A stretch of 55,000 bases of DNA from Sinorhizobium numidicum (GCF_029892045.1 NZ_CP120368.1:1-55000); one strand, 5' to 3'; counted from the first letter of the stretch, positions 17,147 through 26,343 are shown. Translations and numbers: made by a program. The notes: generated from the sequence alone by a model not told the origin.

Positions 17147-18658
17147 TCAGTTCGCTGATTCGGGAGCGAGGATTCCAGCCTTAATGCACCAATCGCGCAA
17201 GGGTGTCAGCGCTTTATGCGTGAGCGCATATTGCAGATAGGCGAAGGTGCGCGGCATGTGCTTCAGGTAGCCCGGTTTGCCGTCGCGCTGCATCAGCCGC
17301 ACCCAGATGCCGGCGAGCTTGCAGTTGCGCTGCGCGGACATCAGATGCCAGTCGCGAAGAAAGGCGACTTCGTCGAAGGCACCCGAAGCCTTGCGTTCGC
17401 TCATATAGGCATCCATCAACCGATCGGCCAGGTCGCGGTCGATCGTTACGCGCGCATCCTGCACGAGCGATGCGACATCATAGGCAGTCGGCCCGATCAT
17501 CGCGTCCTGGAAGTCTATAATGCCGATGCGGTCCAAGCCTTCGCGCTCCGGACGCCACAGAATGTTCGGCGAGTGGAAATCGCGCAGCAGCAGGTTCTTC
17601 TCGGTGGTCGCGAGCAGGTCGACCAGGTGGTCCCATATGGCGGCATAGTCCTTCCGCTCGGCGTCGGACGCCGCTCCGCCACGCTTCCAAGGCAGGTACC
17701 AATCGACCAGCAGGCTCGTTTCGATCTTGATTGCGGTCCGGTCGAAATCGGGAATGTGATGGGTAACGCCGTCGCCAACAGCGATGTCCCGCTCGGGCGG
17801 TTCCGCGTGAAGTCGGGCGAGCAGCCGCGCGCTTTCGATGTAGCGCTCGGCAATGGGTTTCCCGTCAGCGTCGGCGATGCCTTCGGAGCCTAGATCCTCT
17901 ATCAGCAAGAGGCCGCTATCCAGGTCGCGGACATAGATCGCCGGCGCCGCGAAGCCGCGTCTGCGCAGCAGTTCGGAAATCGCGACGAAAGGGATCACAT
18001 CCTCGGCGAGATGGGCGAGCTGCTGGTAGTATTTTCCATCCTGGAGAATGGGTCCGTGCTTGTGCTTTGGCGCGTCCATCAAGATCATTGCAGGCTCACC
18101 GCCCGGAGTCTCGATCTTTTCATACGCGCGCACAGAGGCGTCGCCGCTCAGATGCCGCCTGCGTGCGCCCGCAAAGCCGTGCCGGGACAGAAAATTTCGA
18201 ATAGCGAGCGAGCGGGCGATCCGCGCGAGCGCCGCATCGGGACCTGAGAGCGCGACACGGCGGCCTTCGCCCTCATGCGAGAAGGTCAACGTAATGCGAT
18301 CGGCCGGAAGAGCCTCCTCTGCCCTCTCTGGCCATTCGACCAGGCAGATGCCGACGGAAAGCGCTTCGTCGAACCCGAGCTCGTCCAGTTCCGAGGCGTC
18401 GGCGAGCCGGTAAAGGTCGAAGTGAGAAACCGGGATCCGCAAGTCATAGCTTTGGACAAGCGTGAAGGTAGGGCTCGGCACCTCGAGCGTCGGATCGTCC
18501 GCCATAGCCCGGAGGAAAGCCCGCGCGAATGTCGATTTTCCGGCTCCGAGATCGCCCGAAAGCGCGACGCAGTCGCCTGCCTTCAAGGCCAGCGCCAGGT
18601 CTTCGCCCAACTCGATGGTGGCCGCTTCGTCCTTCAGCGAGCGTTCCAGCTGGTCCAT
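17147..18658 (-). CDS. tsaE: TsaE - AmgK-type phosphotransferase fusion
   Basis: A 503-residue two-domain protein. Residues 1-150 are TsaE, the ATPase needed for the t6A37 modification of tRNA, with Walker A GDLGAGKST (35-43) and the family segment SPTFTLVQSY. Residues 155-503 are an aminoglycoside-phosphotransferase-like kinase with the catalytic RDFHSPN (Asp360, Asn365) and metal-binding IDFQDA (Asp382). This resembles AmgK, which phosphorylates MurNAc or GlcNAc at the anomeric position. The ATG directly abuts the divL stop codon, so both are read from one mRNA. A fusion at this locus occurs in other alphaproteobacteria. The frame is continuous across the junction with no sign of a frameshift. 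Confidence 0.9.
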   Translation of the reverse strand: MDQLERSLKDEAATIELGEDLALALKAGDCVALSGDLGAGKSTFARAFLRAMADDPTLEVPSPTFTLVQSYDLRIPVSHFDLYRLADASELDELGFDEALSVGICLVEWPERAEEALPADRITLTFSHEGEGRRVALSGPDAALARIARSLAIRNFLSRHGFAGARRRHLSGDASVRAYEKIETPGGEPAMILMDAPKHKHGPILQDGKYYQQLAHLAEDVIPFVAISELLRRRGFAAPAIYVRDLDSGLLLIEDLGSEGIADADGKPIAERYIESARLLARLHAEPPERDIAVGDGVTHHIPDFDRTAIKIETSLLVDWYLPWKRGGAASDAERKDYAAIWDHLVDLLATTEKNLLLRDFHSPNILWRPEREGLDRIGIIDFQDAMIGPTAYDVASLVQDARVTIDRDLADRLMDAYMSERKASGAFDEVAFLRDWHLMSAQRNCKLAGIWVRLMQRDGKPGYLKHMPRTFAYLQYALTHKALTPLRDWCIKAGILAPESAN

Positions 18659-21136
18659 CTATTCCGCCGCGATGATCTTCGGCACTTCGGCGGACGGAAT
18701 GCGGCAGGCGACCTCCGTGCCTTCGCCTTCTCTGCTGCGGATCGAAACGGTGCCGCGGTGAAGGCTGACGAAGCTCTCGACGATCGAGAGGCCTAGCCCC
18801 GCGCCGCCGTGCTGGCCGTAGCTCTCGAAGCGGTTGAACACGGTGTTCAACACGTCCTGCGGGATGCCGGGTCCGCTGTCGGTGACGGAGAACACGAAAT
18901 CGCTGCCTTCGCGTCGGCATTTGAGATCGATCGTGCTGCCCTCCGGCGCGAAGTTGGCGGCATTGGTCAGGAGCTTGATGAAGATCTGCTTCAGCCGCTG
19001 TTGGTCGGCGATGATGCGGCCGAGGTTGTCGGAGGCGTCTATGCGTAACGTGACGCCGCTCTCGACCAGCCTGTTGGCCATCTGCTGCGCCACGTCATCG
19101 AGGAAATCCATGAGGTGGACCTCGGACATATCGAGCTCGACGATGCCGGCGTCGACCGTTGCAAGGTCGAGGATGTCGTTCACGATCGTCAGCAGCAGGG
19201 AGGAGGAGGTGGCGATATGGTCGACATATTCCGCCTGCCGGTCGTTGAGCTCGCCGAAAGCCGGCGTCTTCAGGAGATCGGCGAAACCGATGATGTTCGT
19301 CAGCGGCGAACGCAGTTCGTAGGAGACGTGATGGACGAAATCGTTCTTCAAGGCATCGGCCTTGCGCAACGCTTCGTTCTTTTCGGTAAGCGCCCGCTCG
19401 ACCCGTACGCTGTCGGTGATGTTGACGAAGGTCAGCATGGTCTGGGCGTTCGGCAGCGGAATTACCGCATAATCCAGAATCAGACCGGTACGAAGTTCAA
19501 GAATGCCGCGGCTCGACGGACGCTCATCGTCAAAGCTGGTGATGATATGGGCGAAGCGTTTCCAGCCGTCCGGCTGATCGTAGGAAGGAAGGCATGCCTG
19601 CTCGACAGCGCGGATATGGGTGCCGGGCTTGGCCTCCGACTCGCTGATGCCCCAGATCGCCCGGAAGGCCGGATTGGAGAGCCGGATGCGGCCGTCGGGC
19701 CCGAAGACCGCAACGCCTTCGGCGAGGTGATCGATCGTTTCGCCCTGAACCTGGACGAGAGTGTTGTACCGGGTTTCGAGGTCGACCTTCTCGGTAAGAT
19801 TCTCGAAGACCCAGGTCGCGCCGCCTTGCGGTCGCGCGGTAGCGAAGACGCGCAAGGTCTGCCCATTCGGAAGGTGCCAAAGGTCGGATTGCGTGTCGAG
19901 CGCCTGATACACCGAAAGTGCGTTCGCCTTCCATTGCTTCCAGTTGAGCTGCTCCGGCAGCTTGCCGCCAGCCCGGAGCCGGTCGAGAACTTCGCCGTTG
20001 TCCGGCTTCCGCTCGAGGAAACCCATGTCGAGATCCCACAGGCGCTGGAAGGCCTGATTGTAGAATTGCAGGCGCTGACTGCCGTCGAAGATCGCGACCG
20101 GGGTCGCAAGATGGTCGAGCGTTTCGGCGTGGCTCTTCAGGGTCCGCGCCAATTCCTCGCGCACGGCTTCGATACCGGAGATGTCGATGGCGATGCCGGC
20201 CGAGCCAGCGGGGCTGCGTGCATCGACGACATCGAAGAAGGTGCGGTTGCCCCGAACGACGGTCGAAAGCTTGTCGCGGAACGGCGTTTCAACGGTTGAG
20301 ACGGCGCGGATCTTTTCGCGGGCTGCCGTCGCCAGCAGTTCGCGTCCTTCGGCCACGGCCGCGGTCGCGCTCTGTGTCTCGACCGCTTCGGCATAGGCCT
20401 CGTTGACCCACTCGAGCTTGCCGTCCGTGGCTCGCTGCCAGACCGGAAGATCGATCACGTCGAGCAGCGTGCGGAAGGTGGATAGCGAGGCATGCAGGCG
20501 ATCGCGCTCGAGCTTCAATTCGGCGAGATCCGCCCTGAGATTATTGAGCGCAATGAAACGCACAAATGCCCGCCCGCCGGAAACCCGGCCCTGGGCCTCC
20601 AGAACCTCGCTGCGCTGCGTCTCGAGCACGAGATCGAAACTCTGCGCCTGGGCACGCAATGCCTCGATTGCTTTTTCGAGCTGGCTTGCCGACTGCGGCT
20701 TGATCCAGCGTCCGAAGGCGAGAAAGTCGCGGTCGTCCTGTGGTGCACCTGTCTCGACGGGAAGCTGGCCGAGGAACTCCGGGCGCTCCGCGAGCCCGTC
20801 CCAGATCACGATGCGGCGACTCTTGTCGGCGATCAGCGCCTGGAAACGGGAAATCCGCTGGTTTGCATCGGAGAGAGCCGACCGCAATTCACGATTTTCG
20901 GCTTCGATATTGCCGCGCTGGCGGATGAGCCAGACCGCCGAAATCATCGCGGCGGAAATGACGCCGATAAGAACCGAAAAGGTGACGACCTCGGACGAGC
21001 CGAAAATGGCTCTGGCGACGGGGGCCTGGGCGGCCGCATCGGTGGCGGCGAAGACGACCGTCCCGGCCAGCAGCCGGCGCATCAGCGCCGGAGCCTTGCG
21101 CCTCTCGCCCAAAGAGATGGATCGTTCTGCTTTCAT
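18659..21136 (-). CDS. divL: DivL-like PAS sensor pseudokinase (Tyr in place of His)
   Basis: 825 residues with one membrane segment (about 49-69), a long PAS-containing middle region, a DHp helix and a complete HATPase domain (DSGPGIPQDVLN, GGAGLGLSIVESF). The H-box reads FVHHVSYELRSPL: Tyr606 stands where the phosphoacceptor histidine should be. Caulobacter DivL has the same change and acts as a signalling scaffold in the CckA-CtrA cell-cycle pathway; the equivalent role here is inferred. The ATG at 21136 is chosen because the upstream in-frame extension lacks family character. It heads the divL-tsaE-murU-addB-addA-trxA series. Two GANTC sites lie in the upstream spacer. Confidence 0.88.
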   Translation of the reverse strand: MKAERSISLGERRKAPALMRRLLAGTVVFAATDAAAQAPVARAIFGSSEVVTFSVLIGVISAAMISAVWLIRQRGNIEAENRELRSALSDANQRISRFQALIADKSRRIVIWDGLAERPEFLGQLPVETGAPQDDRDFLAFGRWIKPQSASQLEKAIEALRAQAQSFDLVLETQRSEVLEAQGRVSGGRAFVRFIALNNLRADLAELKLERDRLHASLSTFRTLLDVIDLPVWQRATDGKLEWVNEAYAEAVETQSATAAVAEGRELLATAAREKIRAVSTVETPFRDKLSTVVRGNRTFFDVVDARSPAGSAGIAIDISGIEAVREELARTLKSHAETLDHLATPVAIFDGSQRLQFYNQAFQRLWDLDMGFLERKPDNGEVLDRLRAGGKLPEQLNWKQWKANALSVYQALDTQSDLWHLPNGQTLRVFATARPQGGATWVFENLTEKVDLETRYNTLVQVQGETIDHLAEGVAVFGPDGRIRLSNPAFRAIWGISESEAKPGTHIRAVEQACLPSYDQPDGWKRFAHIITSFDDERPSSRGILELRTGLILDYAVIPLPNAQTMLTFVNITDSVRVERALTEKNEALRKADALKNDFVHHVSYELRSPLTNIIGFADLLKTPAFGELNDRQAEYVDHIATSSSLLLTIVNDILDLATVDAGIVELDMSEVHLMDFLDDVAQQMANRLVESGVTLRIDASDNLGRIIADQQRLKQIFIKLLTNAANFAPEGSTIDLKCRREGSDFVFSVTDSGPGIPQDVLNTVFNRFESYGQHGGAGLGLSIVESFVSLHRGTVSIRSREGEGTEVACRIPSAEVPKIIAAE

Positions 21137-21423
21137 GGCGCCGCGTCCCCGTTTGTGCGGAAATTGCTGCCGACCTTGCGTCGCCACGCACCGAAACCCC
21201 TGGAAAGGGTTTGCGTCAGTTCCGATTGCATCCCCGGTCTGTCTCCGTCTGTTTGCCGCATGTCCGACAAGACATCCCATTCGCAACGCTTCCGAGCGGA
21301 AGAGGAAAGCACAGTGCGGTTACACGCGCCGTCCGCTCTCTCGCGATCGAAAATCCGCACCGGCGTCACGAATCAATGACTTAAACCATACTTCTTTGAC
21401 GATTCGCCGGAAAGTGTAACGCC

Positions 21424-21461
21424 CAAAAAAGAGGCCGCGATCTCTTGTCAAGATCGCGGCC
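21424..21461 (-). terminator. Intrinsic terminator of ahcY
   Basis: An 11-bp perfect stem, GGCCGCGATCT with AGATCGCGGCC, and a 7-base loop. On the minus strand it is followed by TCTTTTTT. It begins 31 bases after the ahcY stop codon. The remainder of the 355-base ahcY-divL spacer holds the divL promoter region. Confidence 0.92.
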
Positions 21462-21491
21462 ACAAGATGTTGTGGATTGCCCGGGTAACGA

Positions 21492-22892
21492 TTAGTACCG
21501 GTAGTGTTCAGCCTTGAAGGGACCCTGCGGCTTCACACCGATATAGTTCGCCTGCTCTTCCGAGAGTTCGGTCAGCTTGGCACCGAGCTTGGCAAGATGC
21601 AGGCGCGCGACCTTCTCGTCGAGCTGCTTCGGCAGCACGTAGACCTCGTTCTTGTAGTTCTCGCCCTTGGTGAAGAGCTCGATCTGCGCCAGAACCTGGT
21701 TGGAGAAGGAGGCCGACATCACGAAGGAGGGATGGCCCGTCGCGTTGCCGAGATTGAGCAGGCGGCCTTCGGAAAGCAGAATGATGCGGTTGCCCTTGGG
21801 AAACTCGATCAGGTCCACTTGTGGCTTGACGTTGGTCCATTTGAGGTTCCGAAGGGCGGAAACCTGAATTTCATTGTCGAAGTGGCCGATATTGCCGACG
21901 ATCGCCATGTCCTTCATCTCGCGCATGTGCTCGATGCGGATCACGTCCTTGTTGCCGGTCGTGGTGATGAAGATGTCGGCGGTGGAGACGACGTCCTCGA
22001 GCTGGACGACTTCGTAGCCGTCCATGGCGGCCTGCAGTGCGCAGATCGGATCGACCTCGGTCACCTTTACGCGCGCACCCGCGCCGCTGAGCGAGGCGGC
22101 CGAGCCCTTGCCGACATCACCGTAGCCGCAAACGACCGCAACCTTGCCGGCCATCATCACGTCCGTGCCGCGGCGGATGCCGTCGACGAGCGATTCCTTG
22201 CAGCCGTATTTGTTGTCGAATTTCGACTTGGTGACGCTGTCGTTGACGTTGATTGCCGGGAAGGGCAGCAGGCCCCTGACCTGGAGCTGGTAAAGACGGT
22301 TGACGCCGGTGGTCGTTTCTTCCGTCACGCCCTGGATGGCGTCGCGCTGCTTGGTGAACCAGCCCGGCGTCGCGGCAAGACGTTTCTTAATCTGGGCGAA
22401 AAGGATCTCTTCCTCTTCGGAGCCAGGGTTCGTCAGCACGTTCTCGCCGGCTTCGGCGCGGGCGCCGAGCAGGATGTACATGGTGGCGTCGCCGCCGTCA
22501 TCGAGAATCATGTTGGAAAGGCCGCCATCGGCCCACTGGAAGATCTTGTCGGTGTAAGTCCAGTATTCTTCGAGCGTTTCGCCCTTGACCGCGAAGACCG
22601 GAATGCCGCTTGCCGCGATCGCCGCGGCGGCATGATCCTGCGTCGAGAAGATATTGCAGGAGGCCCAGCGGACTTCGGCGCCGAGCGCGACCAGCGTCTC
22701 GATCAGCACGGCGGTCTGGATCGTCATGTGCAGAGAGCCGGTGATCCGCGCACCCTTCAGCGGCTTCGATGCACCGAACTCCTCGCGGCAGGCCATCAGG
22801 CCCGGCATTTCCGTTTCGGCGATGGCAATTTCCTTGCGCCCGAAATCGGCGAGCCCGATGTCGGCGACGATATAGTCCTGAGTTGCGGTCAT
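21492..22892 (-). CDS. ahcY: S-adenosylhomocysteine hydrolase
   Basis: A 466-residue NAD-dependent enzyme that splits S-adenosylhomocysteine into adenosine and homocysteine, which keeps methylation reactions running and returns homocysteine to methionine synthesis. The NAD loop GYGDVGKG is intact, as are [13 protein letters not shown] at the N-terminus and the C-terminal KAEHYRY, whose Lys and Tyr reach the neighbouring subunit. The ATG at 22892 has GGAG in the correct position; a longer in-frame extension upstream is non-family. A palindromic operator lies about 135 bases upstream, and a strong terminator follows. Confidence 0.97.
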   Translation of the reverse strand: MTATQDYIVADIGLADFGRKEIAIAETEMPGLMACREEFGASKPLKGARITGSLHMTIQTAVLIETLVALGAEVRWASCNIFSTQDHAAAAIAASGIPVFAVKGETLEEYWTYTDKIFQWADGGLSNMILDDGGDATMYILLGARAEAGENVLTNPGSEEEEILFAQIKKRLAATPGWFTKQRDAIQGVTEETTTGVNRLYQLQVRGLLPFPAINVNDSVTKSKFDNKYGCKESLVDGIRRGTDVMMAGKVAVVCGYGDVGKGSAASLSGAGARVKVTEVDPICALQAAMDGYEVVQLEDVVSTADIFITTTGNKDVIRIEHMREMKDMAIVGNIGHFDNEIQVSALRNLKWTNVKPQVDLIEFPKGNRIILLSEGRLLNLGNATGHPSFVMSASFSNQVLAQIELFTKGENYKNEVYVLPKQLDEKVARLHLAKLGAKLTELSEEQANYIGVKPQGPFKAEHYRY

Positions 22893-23026
22893 GGAGTTCT
22901 CCAGGCTGATCTTTTCCGGCCGCGCCGGCCTTGTGGCACTTGCGGCATGACAATGCCTCCCGCGCAACAGATCACGGGGAGAGTGCGCTCGGTCTATCAG
23001 GAATCGCCGGAGAGGGCAACCATCAC

Positions 23027-23050
23027 ATAAAGAAGTCTTTATATCTTTAT
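23027..23050 (-). promoter_or_regulatory. Candidate SahR-type (ArsR family) operator for ahcY
   Basis: ATAAAGA and TCTTTAT form a perfect inverted repeat with a two-base spacer (23027-23042). A third half-site TCTTTAT follows in direct repeat (23044-23050). The region is AT-rich within GC-rich DNA and lies between ptsH and ahcY, both on the minus strand, 135-158 bases before the ahcY start. SahR, an ArsR-family sensor of S-adenosylhomocysteine, controls ahcY in several proteobacteria; the assignment to SahR here is inferred. Confidence 0.5.
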
Positions 23051-23110
23051 ATCGAGCATATCTGAAAAGCGGCAAACGGTTGTCGGCTATGCCACGACCA
23101 AACCCAACAC

Positions 23111-23404
23111 CTAGATTTCTTCGCCGAACTTGTCGCGCACCAGGGCATCGAGGGCGTTGAGCGCTTCTTCCGCCTGTGCGCCGCTGGCGGTGACGAACAC
23201 CGTGCAGCCGGTGCTGGCCGCAAGCATCATCAGGCCCATGATCGACGTACCGCCCACGGTCATGCCGTCCTTGGATACGGTGATGTCGGCATCATATGCC
23301 TCGACCGTCTGTACGAACTTTGCCGAGGCCCGCGCATGCAGGCCGCGCTTGTTGATGATAAGGAGTTCGCGCGTCAGGGCCGTGTCGGGGCGGTAGTCCA
23401 TCAT
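23111..23404 (-). CDS. ptsH: HPr phosphocarrier protein
   Basis: A 97-residue HPr. The phosphocarrier histidine is His23 in KRGLHARAS, and the regulatory serine is Ser53 in [11 protein letters not shown], the target of HPr kinase. It should receive phosphate from enzyme I and pass it to the EIIA encoded just upstream. The N-terminus is about eight residues longer than in classic HPr. The start overlaps the ptsM stop by four bases (ATGA). No sugar-specific EIIB or EIIC is nearby, so it most likely serves regulation. Confidence 0.95.
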   Translation of the reverse strand: MMDYRPDTALTRELLIINKRGLHARASAKFVQTVEAYDADITVSKDGMTVGGTSIMGLMMLAASTGCTVFVTASGAQAEEALNALDALVRDKFGEEI

Positions 23405-23802
23405 TTTCCACTCAGCACGCGGCTGGCGACATTGATGTATTTGCGCCCTGCTTCGGAAGCCTCGACGAGGGCCTTGTCCATATCGCTTTCGCCGCGAACG
23501 CCAGCCAGCTTGATCAGCATCGGCAAGTTCACGCCCGCGATCACTTCGACGCTGCCGCTGCGCATGACGGAGATGGCGAGGTTGGAAGGCGTACCGCCGA
23601 ACATGTCCGTAAGGATGATGACGCCATTGCCTTCGTCGGCGGCGCTAACGGCGTCGAGGATATCCTGACGCCGCTGGTCCATGTCGTCCTCGGGGCCTAT
23701 GCAAACGGTCTCGATAGCTTTTTGCGGACCGACAACATGCTCCAACGCATGCCGAAACTCTTCCGCCAGCTTGCCATGGGTGACAAGCACAAGTCCGATC
23801 AT
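23401..23802 (-). CDS. ptsM: PTS EIIA component, mannose family
   Basis: A 133-residue single-domain EIIA of the mannose family. The phosphorylatable histidine is His9 in VLVTHGKLAEEF, and the ILTDMFGGTPSNLA segment is the family signature. No EIIB, EIIC or EIID partners are encoded here, so it is probably a regulatory output of the phosphorelay and not a transporter part. It lies between hprK (155 bases upstream) and ptsH (overlapping). Gene naming (ptsM, manX, EIIA-Man) varies among rhizobia. Confidence 0.9.
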   Translation of the reverse strand: MIGLVLVTHGKLAEEFRHALEHVVGPQKAIETVCIGPEDDMDQRRQDILDAVSAADEGNGVIILTDMFGGTPSNLAISVMRSGSVEVIAGVNLPMLIKLAGVRGESDMDKALVEASEAGRKYINVASRVLSGK

Positions 23803-23957
23803 GGGTTCTTTGCTCCAACTGCATATGCAACTCGTCGATGGTCAGATATCGCAATGCAGCAATTTCGTCCACCTGTTGGGGCGGCCATCTTGGCAAGGAA
23901 AAGGCGAAGTGCAAGCCAAAAATGCCGAAAAAGCAGCCCTTGTGCCTTCGGATAAGG

Positions 23958-24416
23958 CTAAAGAACTAATTTTTCGGGTAGTAATGCGCGCAAGGCGTCG
24001 AGGGGAGAGACAAGGCTTTCAACGGGAACGCGCAATAACGGCAGACTTCTGCCAATCTCAAGCTGCAATTCGTCACTCTCGGGCGGCAGGCGCGGATTGA
24101 AGGGCGATCTCACAGGCATGATCGCCCAATCGAGAATACAGGCGGAAATGGTTTCGATCTCGGCGATCCCGCTCCCGCGAACCTCGATCAGCCCGCGGAT
24201 GGAAGCGGGGCACCGCGCAACGATTCGGTCGTTTTCCAGCGTGAGGTCCACCCGGTCGTCGGCAACGAGCGCCGCGAAACGCCCGCGGCGTCGAACCTCG
24301 GAAAGGCAGGAAAGCGCCAGTGCGGATTTACCCGAACCGGAAGGACCGGTGATCAGAAAGCCGGTCGTGCCGAGGACAATGGCGGTTCCGTGAATATTGC
24401 AGCCAAGGGCGCTCAC
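23958..24416 (-). CDS. hprK: Short HPr kinase/phosphorylase
   Basis: A 152-residue protein equal to the C-terminal kinase domain of HprK, about half the length of Firmicutes HprK (roughly 310). The P-loop GPSGSGKSA is at residues 24-32, followed by DDRVDLTLE and the HprK signature LIEVRGSGIAEI. It should phosphorylate HPr on Ser53. The missing N-terminal domain is a feature of the alphaproteobacterial form, not a truncation. The GTG start at 24416 overlaps the chvG stop (GTGA), so it is coupled to chvG translation. Confidence 0.93.
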   Translation of the reverse strand: MSALGCNIHGTAIVLGTTGFLITGPSGSGKSALALSCLSEVRRRGRFAALVADDRVDLTLENDRIVARCPASIRGLIEVRGSGIAEIETISACILDWAIMPVRSPFNPRLPPESDELQLEIGRSLPLLRVPVESLVSPLDALRALLPEKLVL

Positions 24417-26200
24417 GCGTGCGGCTCGGCGGGAAGCGACAGCATGAAGCGGGCGCCGGTCACATGACCGCCCGGGCCGATGATGTTTTCCGCTTTCAGC
24501 GTTCCGCCATGCGCTTCGGCGATCTGACGCGAAATGGAAAGGCCGAGGCCGGAGTTCTGGCCGAAATCCTCGGCCTCCGGCCGATCGGTGTAGAACCGCT
24601 CGAAGATGCGATCGATGTCCTCGGCCTGGATGCCTGGGCCGTTGTCTTCCACAGAGACGAGGCAGCGGGATCGCGAACGGGTGAGCCGGACGATGATCCG
24701 GCCATTCTGTTCCGGGACGAAGGAGCGGGCGTTTTCGATCAGGTTCGTGATGATCTGGCCGATGCGCAGTTCGTAGCCGCTGACGATGAAGCTTGCTCTC
24801 GGATTGTCCTTGCGATCGACGACGAAGTCGAGCAGCACCGGCTTCTTCTTGCTGCGGATCTGCCGGGAAATATCGACGAGGTCGCCAAGAAGCTTTTCCA
24901 GATCGACCTTTTTCGCGTCGCTGCGCGCCAGTTCGGCGTCGAGGCGCGAAGCGTCCGAAATGTCGCTGATCAACCGATCAAGACGGCGAACGTCGTGCTG
25001 GATGATATCGAGCAGCCGCTTTTTCGAATCGTCATTGCGCGCCAGTGGCAGGGTTTCGACGGCGCTGCGCAGAGACGTGAGCGGGTTCTTGAGCTCGTGA
25101 CTGACATCGGCGGCAAAATTTTCGATCGCCGCGATACGATCATAGAGCGCCGTCGTCATTTCCCGGAGCGCCACCGACAGGTTGCCGATCTCGTCCTGTC
25201 GCGAGGAGAAGTCGGGGATTTCCTCACGTTCCTTCGCGCCGCCGCGCCGCACGCGTATGGCAGCGGCCGACAGCCGTCGCAACGGATTGGCGATCGTCGA
25301 CGACAGGAGCAGCGACAGAATGACGTTGACGAGCGCCGCGACACCGAAAACACGGATGATGGCGAGACGCTCCGCGTGGACGATCTTGTCGATGTCGCCA
25401 GCCTGTGTTGAGAGCAGCAACACGCCGAGCACGGCGCGGAAGCGCTGCACCGGCACCGCGACCGAGACGATCAGTTCGCCCTTTTCGGTGACGCGGACGA
25501 CCGCTCCGCGCACGCCCGTGAGCGCGTTCATCACCTCCGGATAGATCGAGCCGTTGCCGCCCGGCGGCTCCTTGTAGAGCGGCAGATCGCCCGGCTGCAG
25601 CAGCCGGTTGAACCAGGTGTTGATCTTGTCCGCGAAGCTCGTCGTTTCCGGGTCGACCGGTGGTAGATCGAAGCGAAGCACCTGCCCGCCGCTGTAGAGG
25701 TGGCGCGAATCAAGCAGCAGATCGGCATCGGCGTCGAAGAGCCGGGCTCGCGTGCGTGTCGGCGAGATCAGCCTTCTCAAGACAGGCGCGACGCGTTCCT
25801 GAATGATCGGAAATTCCAGGTCTTCATCGCTCGGCAAAGGCGTGATGCTCTCGCCGGCTTGGAGTTCGAGCAGTTTTTCCGGATCGATGGTGATCGAGTT
25901 GGTGTCGACCGACGCTGAAGCGGAAATCGCTCCGGCGATGATTTCGCCTTGGGTCAGCAGGCTTTCGACGCGAGCGTCGATGAGGCCTTCGCGGAACTGG
26001 TTGAGATACATGATCCCGCCAACCAGGACCACGAGAGCGACAAGGTTGAAAAAGACGATGCGTCGCGTCAGGCTCGAAAAGACGGCATTGCCGAAGAGGC
26101 GTCGGATAAGGGTAAAGGGGTGCGCCCATCGGCGCTGCCCGCGCAGCGCAGATGCCCGCCCTTCAATATCTTCGATATCGCCCTGCAAGACTTCTACCAA
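24413..26200 (-). CDS. chvG: ChvG (ExoS) sensor histidine kinase
   Basis: 595 residues from a TTG start at 26200. An inner-membrane kinase with one span near the N-terminus (FFNLVALVVLVGGIMYL), a periplasmic sensor region of about 200 residues, a second span (FGVAALVNVILSLLLSS), a HAMP linker, H-box VSHELKNPL and ATPase boxes DNGPGIQAEDIDRIF and SGLGLSISRQIAEAHGG. In rhizobia it senses acid or envelope stress and controls exopolysaccharide and motility through ChvI. TTG 26200 is chosen for length and for GGGAG sites upstream; there is no ATG in the first 100 codons, and a TTG at 26332 would give 639 residues. Confidence 0.93.
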   Translation of the reverse strand: MVEVLQGDIEDIEGRASALRGQRRWAHPFTLIRRLFGNAVFSSLTRRIVFFNLVALVVLVGGIMYLNQFREGLIDARVESLLTQGEIIAGAISASASVDTNSITIDPEKLLELQAGESITPLPSDEDLEFPIIQERVAPVLRRLISPTRTRARLFDADADLLLDSRHLYSGGQVLRFDLPPVDPETTSFADKINTWFNRLLQPGDLPLYKEPPGGNGSIYPEVMNALTGVRGAVVRVTEKGELIVSVAVPVQRFRAVLGVLLLSTQAGDIDKIVHAERLAIIRVFGVAALVNVILSLLLSSTIANPLRRLSAAAIRVRRGGAKEREEIPDFSSRQDEIGNLSVALREMTTALYDRIAAIENFAADVSHELKNPLTSLRSAVETLPLARNDDSKKRLLDIIQHDVRRLDRLISDISDASRLDAELARSDAKKVDLEKLLGDLVDISRQIRSKKKPVLLDFVVDRKDNPRASFIVSGYELRIGQIITNLIENARSFVPEQNGRIIVRLTRSRSRCLVSVEDNGPGIQAEDIDRIFERFYTDRPEAEDFGQNSGLGLSISRQIAEAHGGTLKAENIIGPGGHVTGARFMLSLPAEPHA

Positions 26201-26343
26201 GTCTCCCGCTCCCGCGACGAGTTTCGCCGCCTTCCTTCGTCTGCGTCGGCATGCCGCCCAGCCTGGCCGTTCGTCTATGCCGCTGCCACAACGCCATACT
26301 TCCGATGGCGCGCCCGCACAATCGGCCGGCAAACGAAGGTTCG

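Noticed and set aside
22893..23026. A SAM or SAH riboswitch in the ahcY leader.
   Set aside because: I could not find the conserved core of SAM-II, SAM-IV or SAH riboswitches. The palindromic protein-type operator explains the leader better. A covariance search would be decisive.
23958..24416. hprK as a truncated pseudogene.
   Set aside because: The P-loop and signature are intact, the start overlaps chvG, and the short form is standard in alphaproteobacteria.
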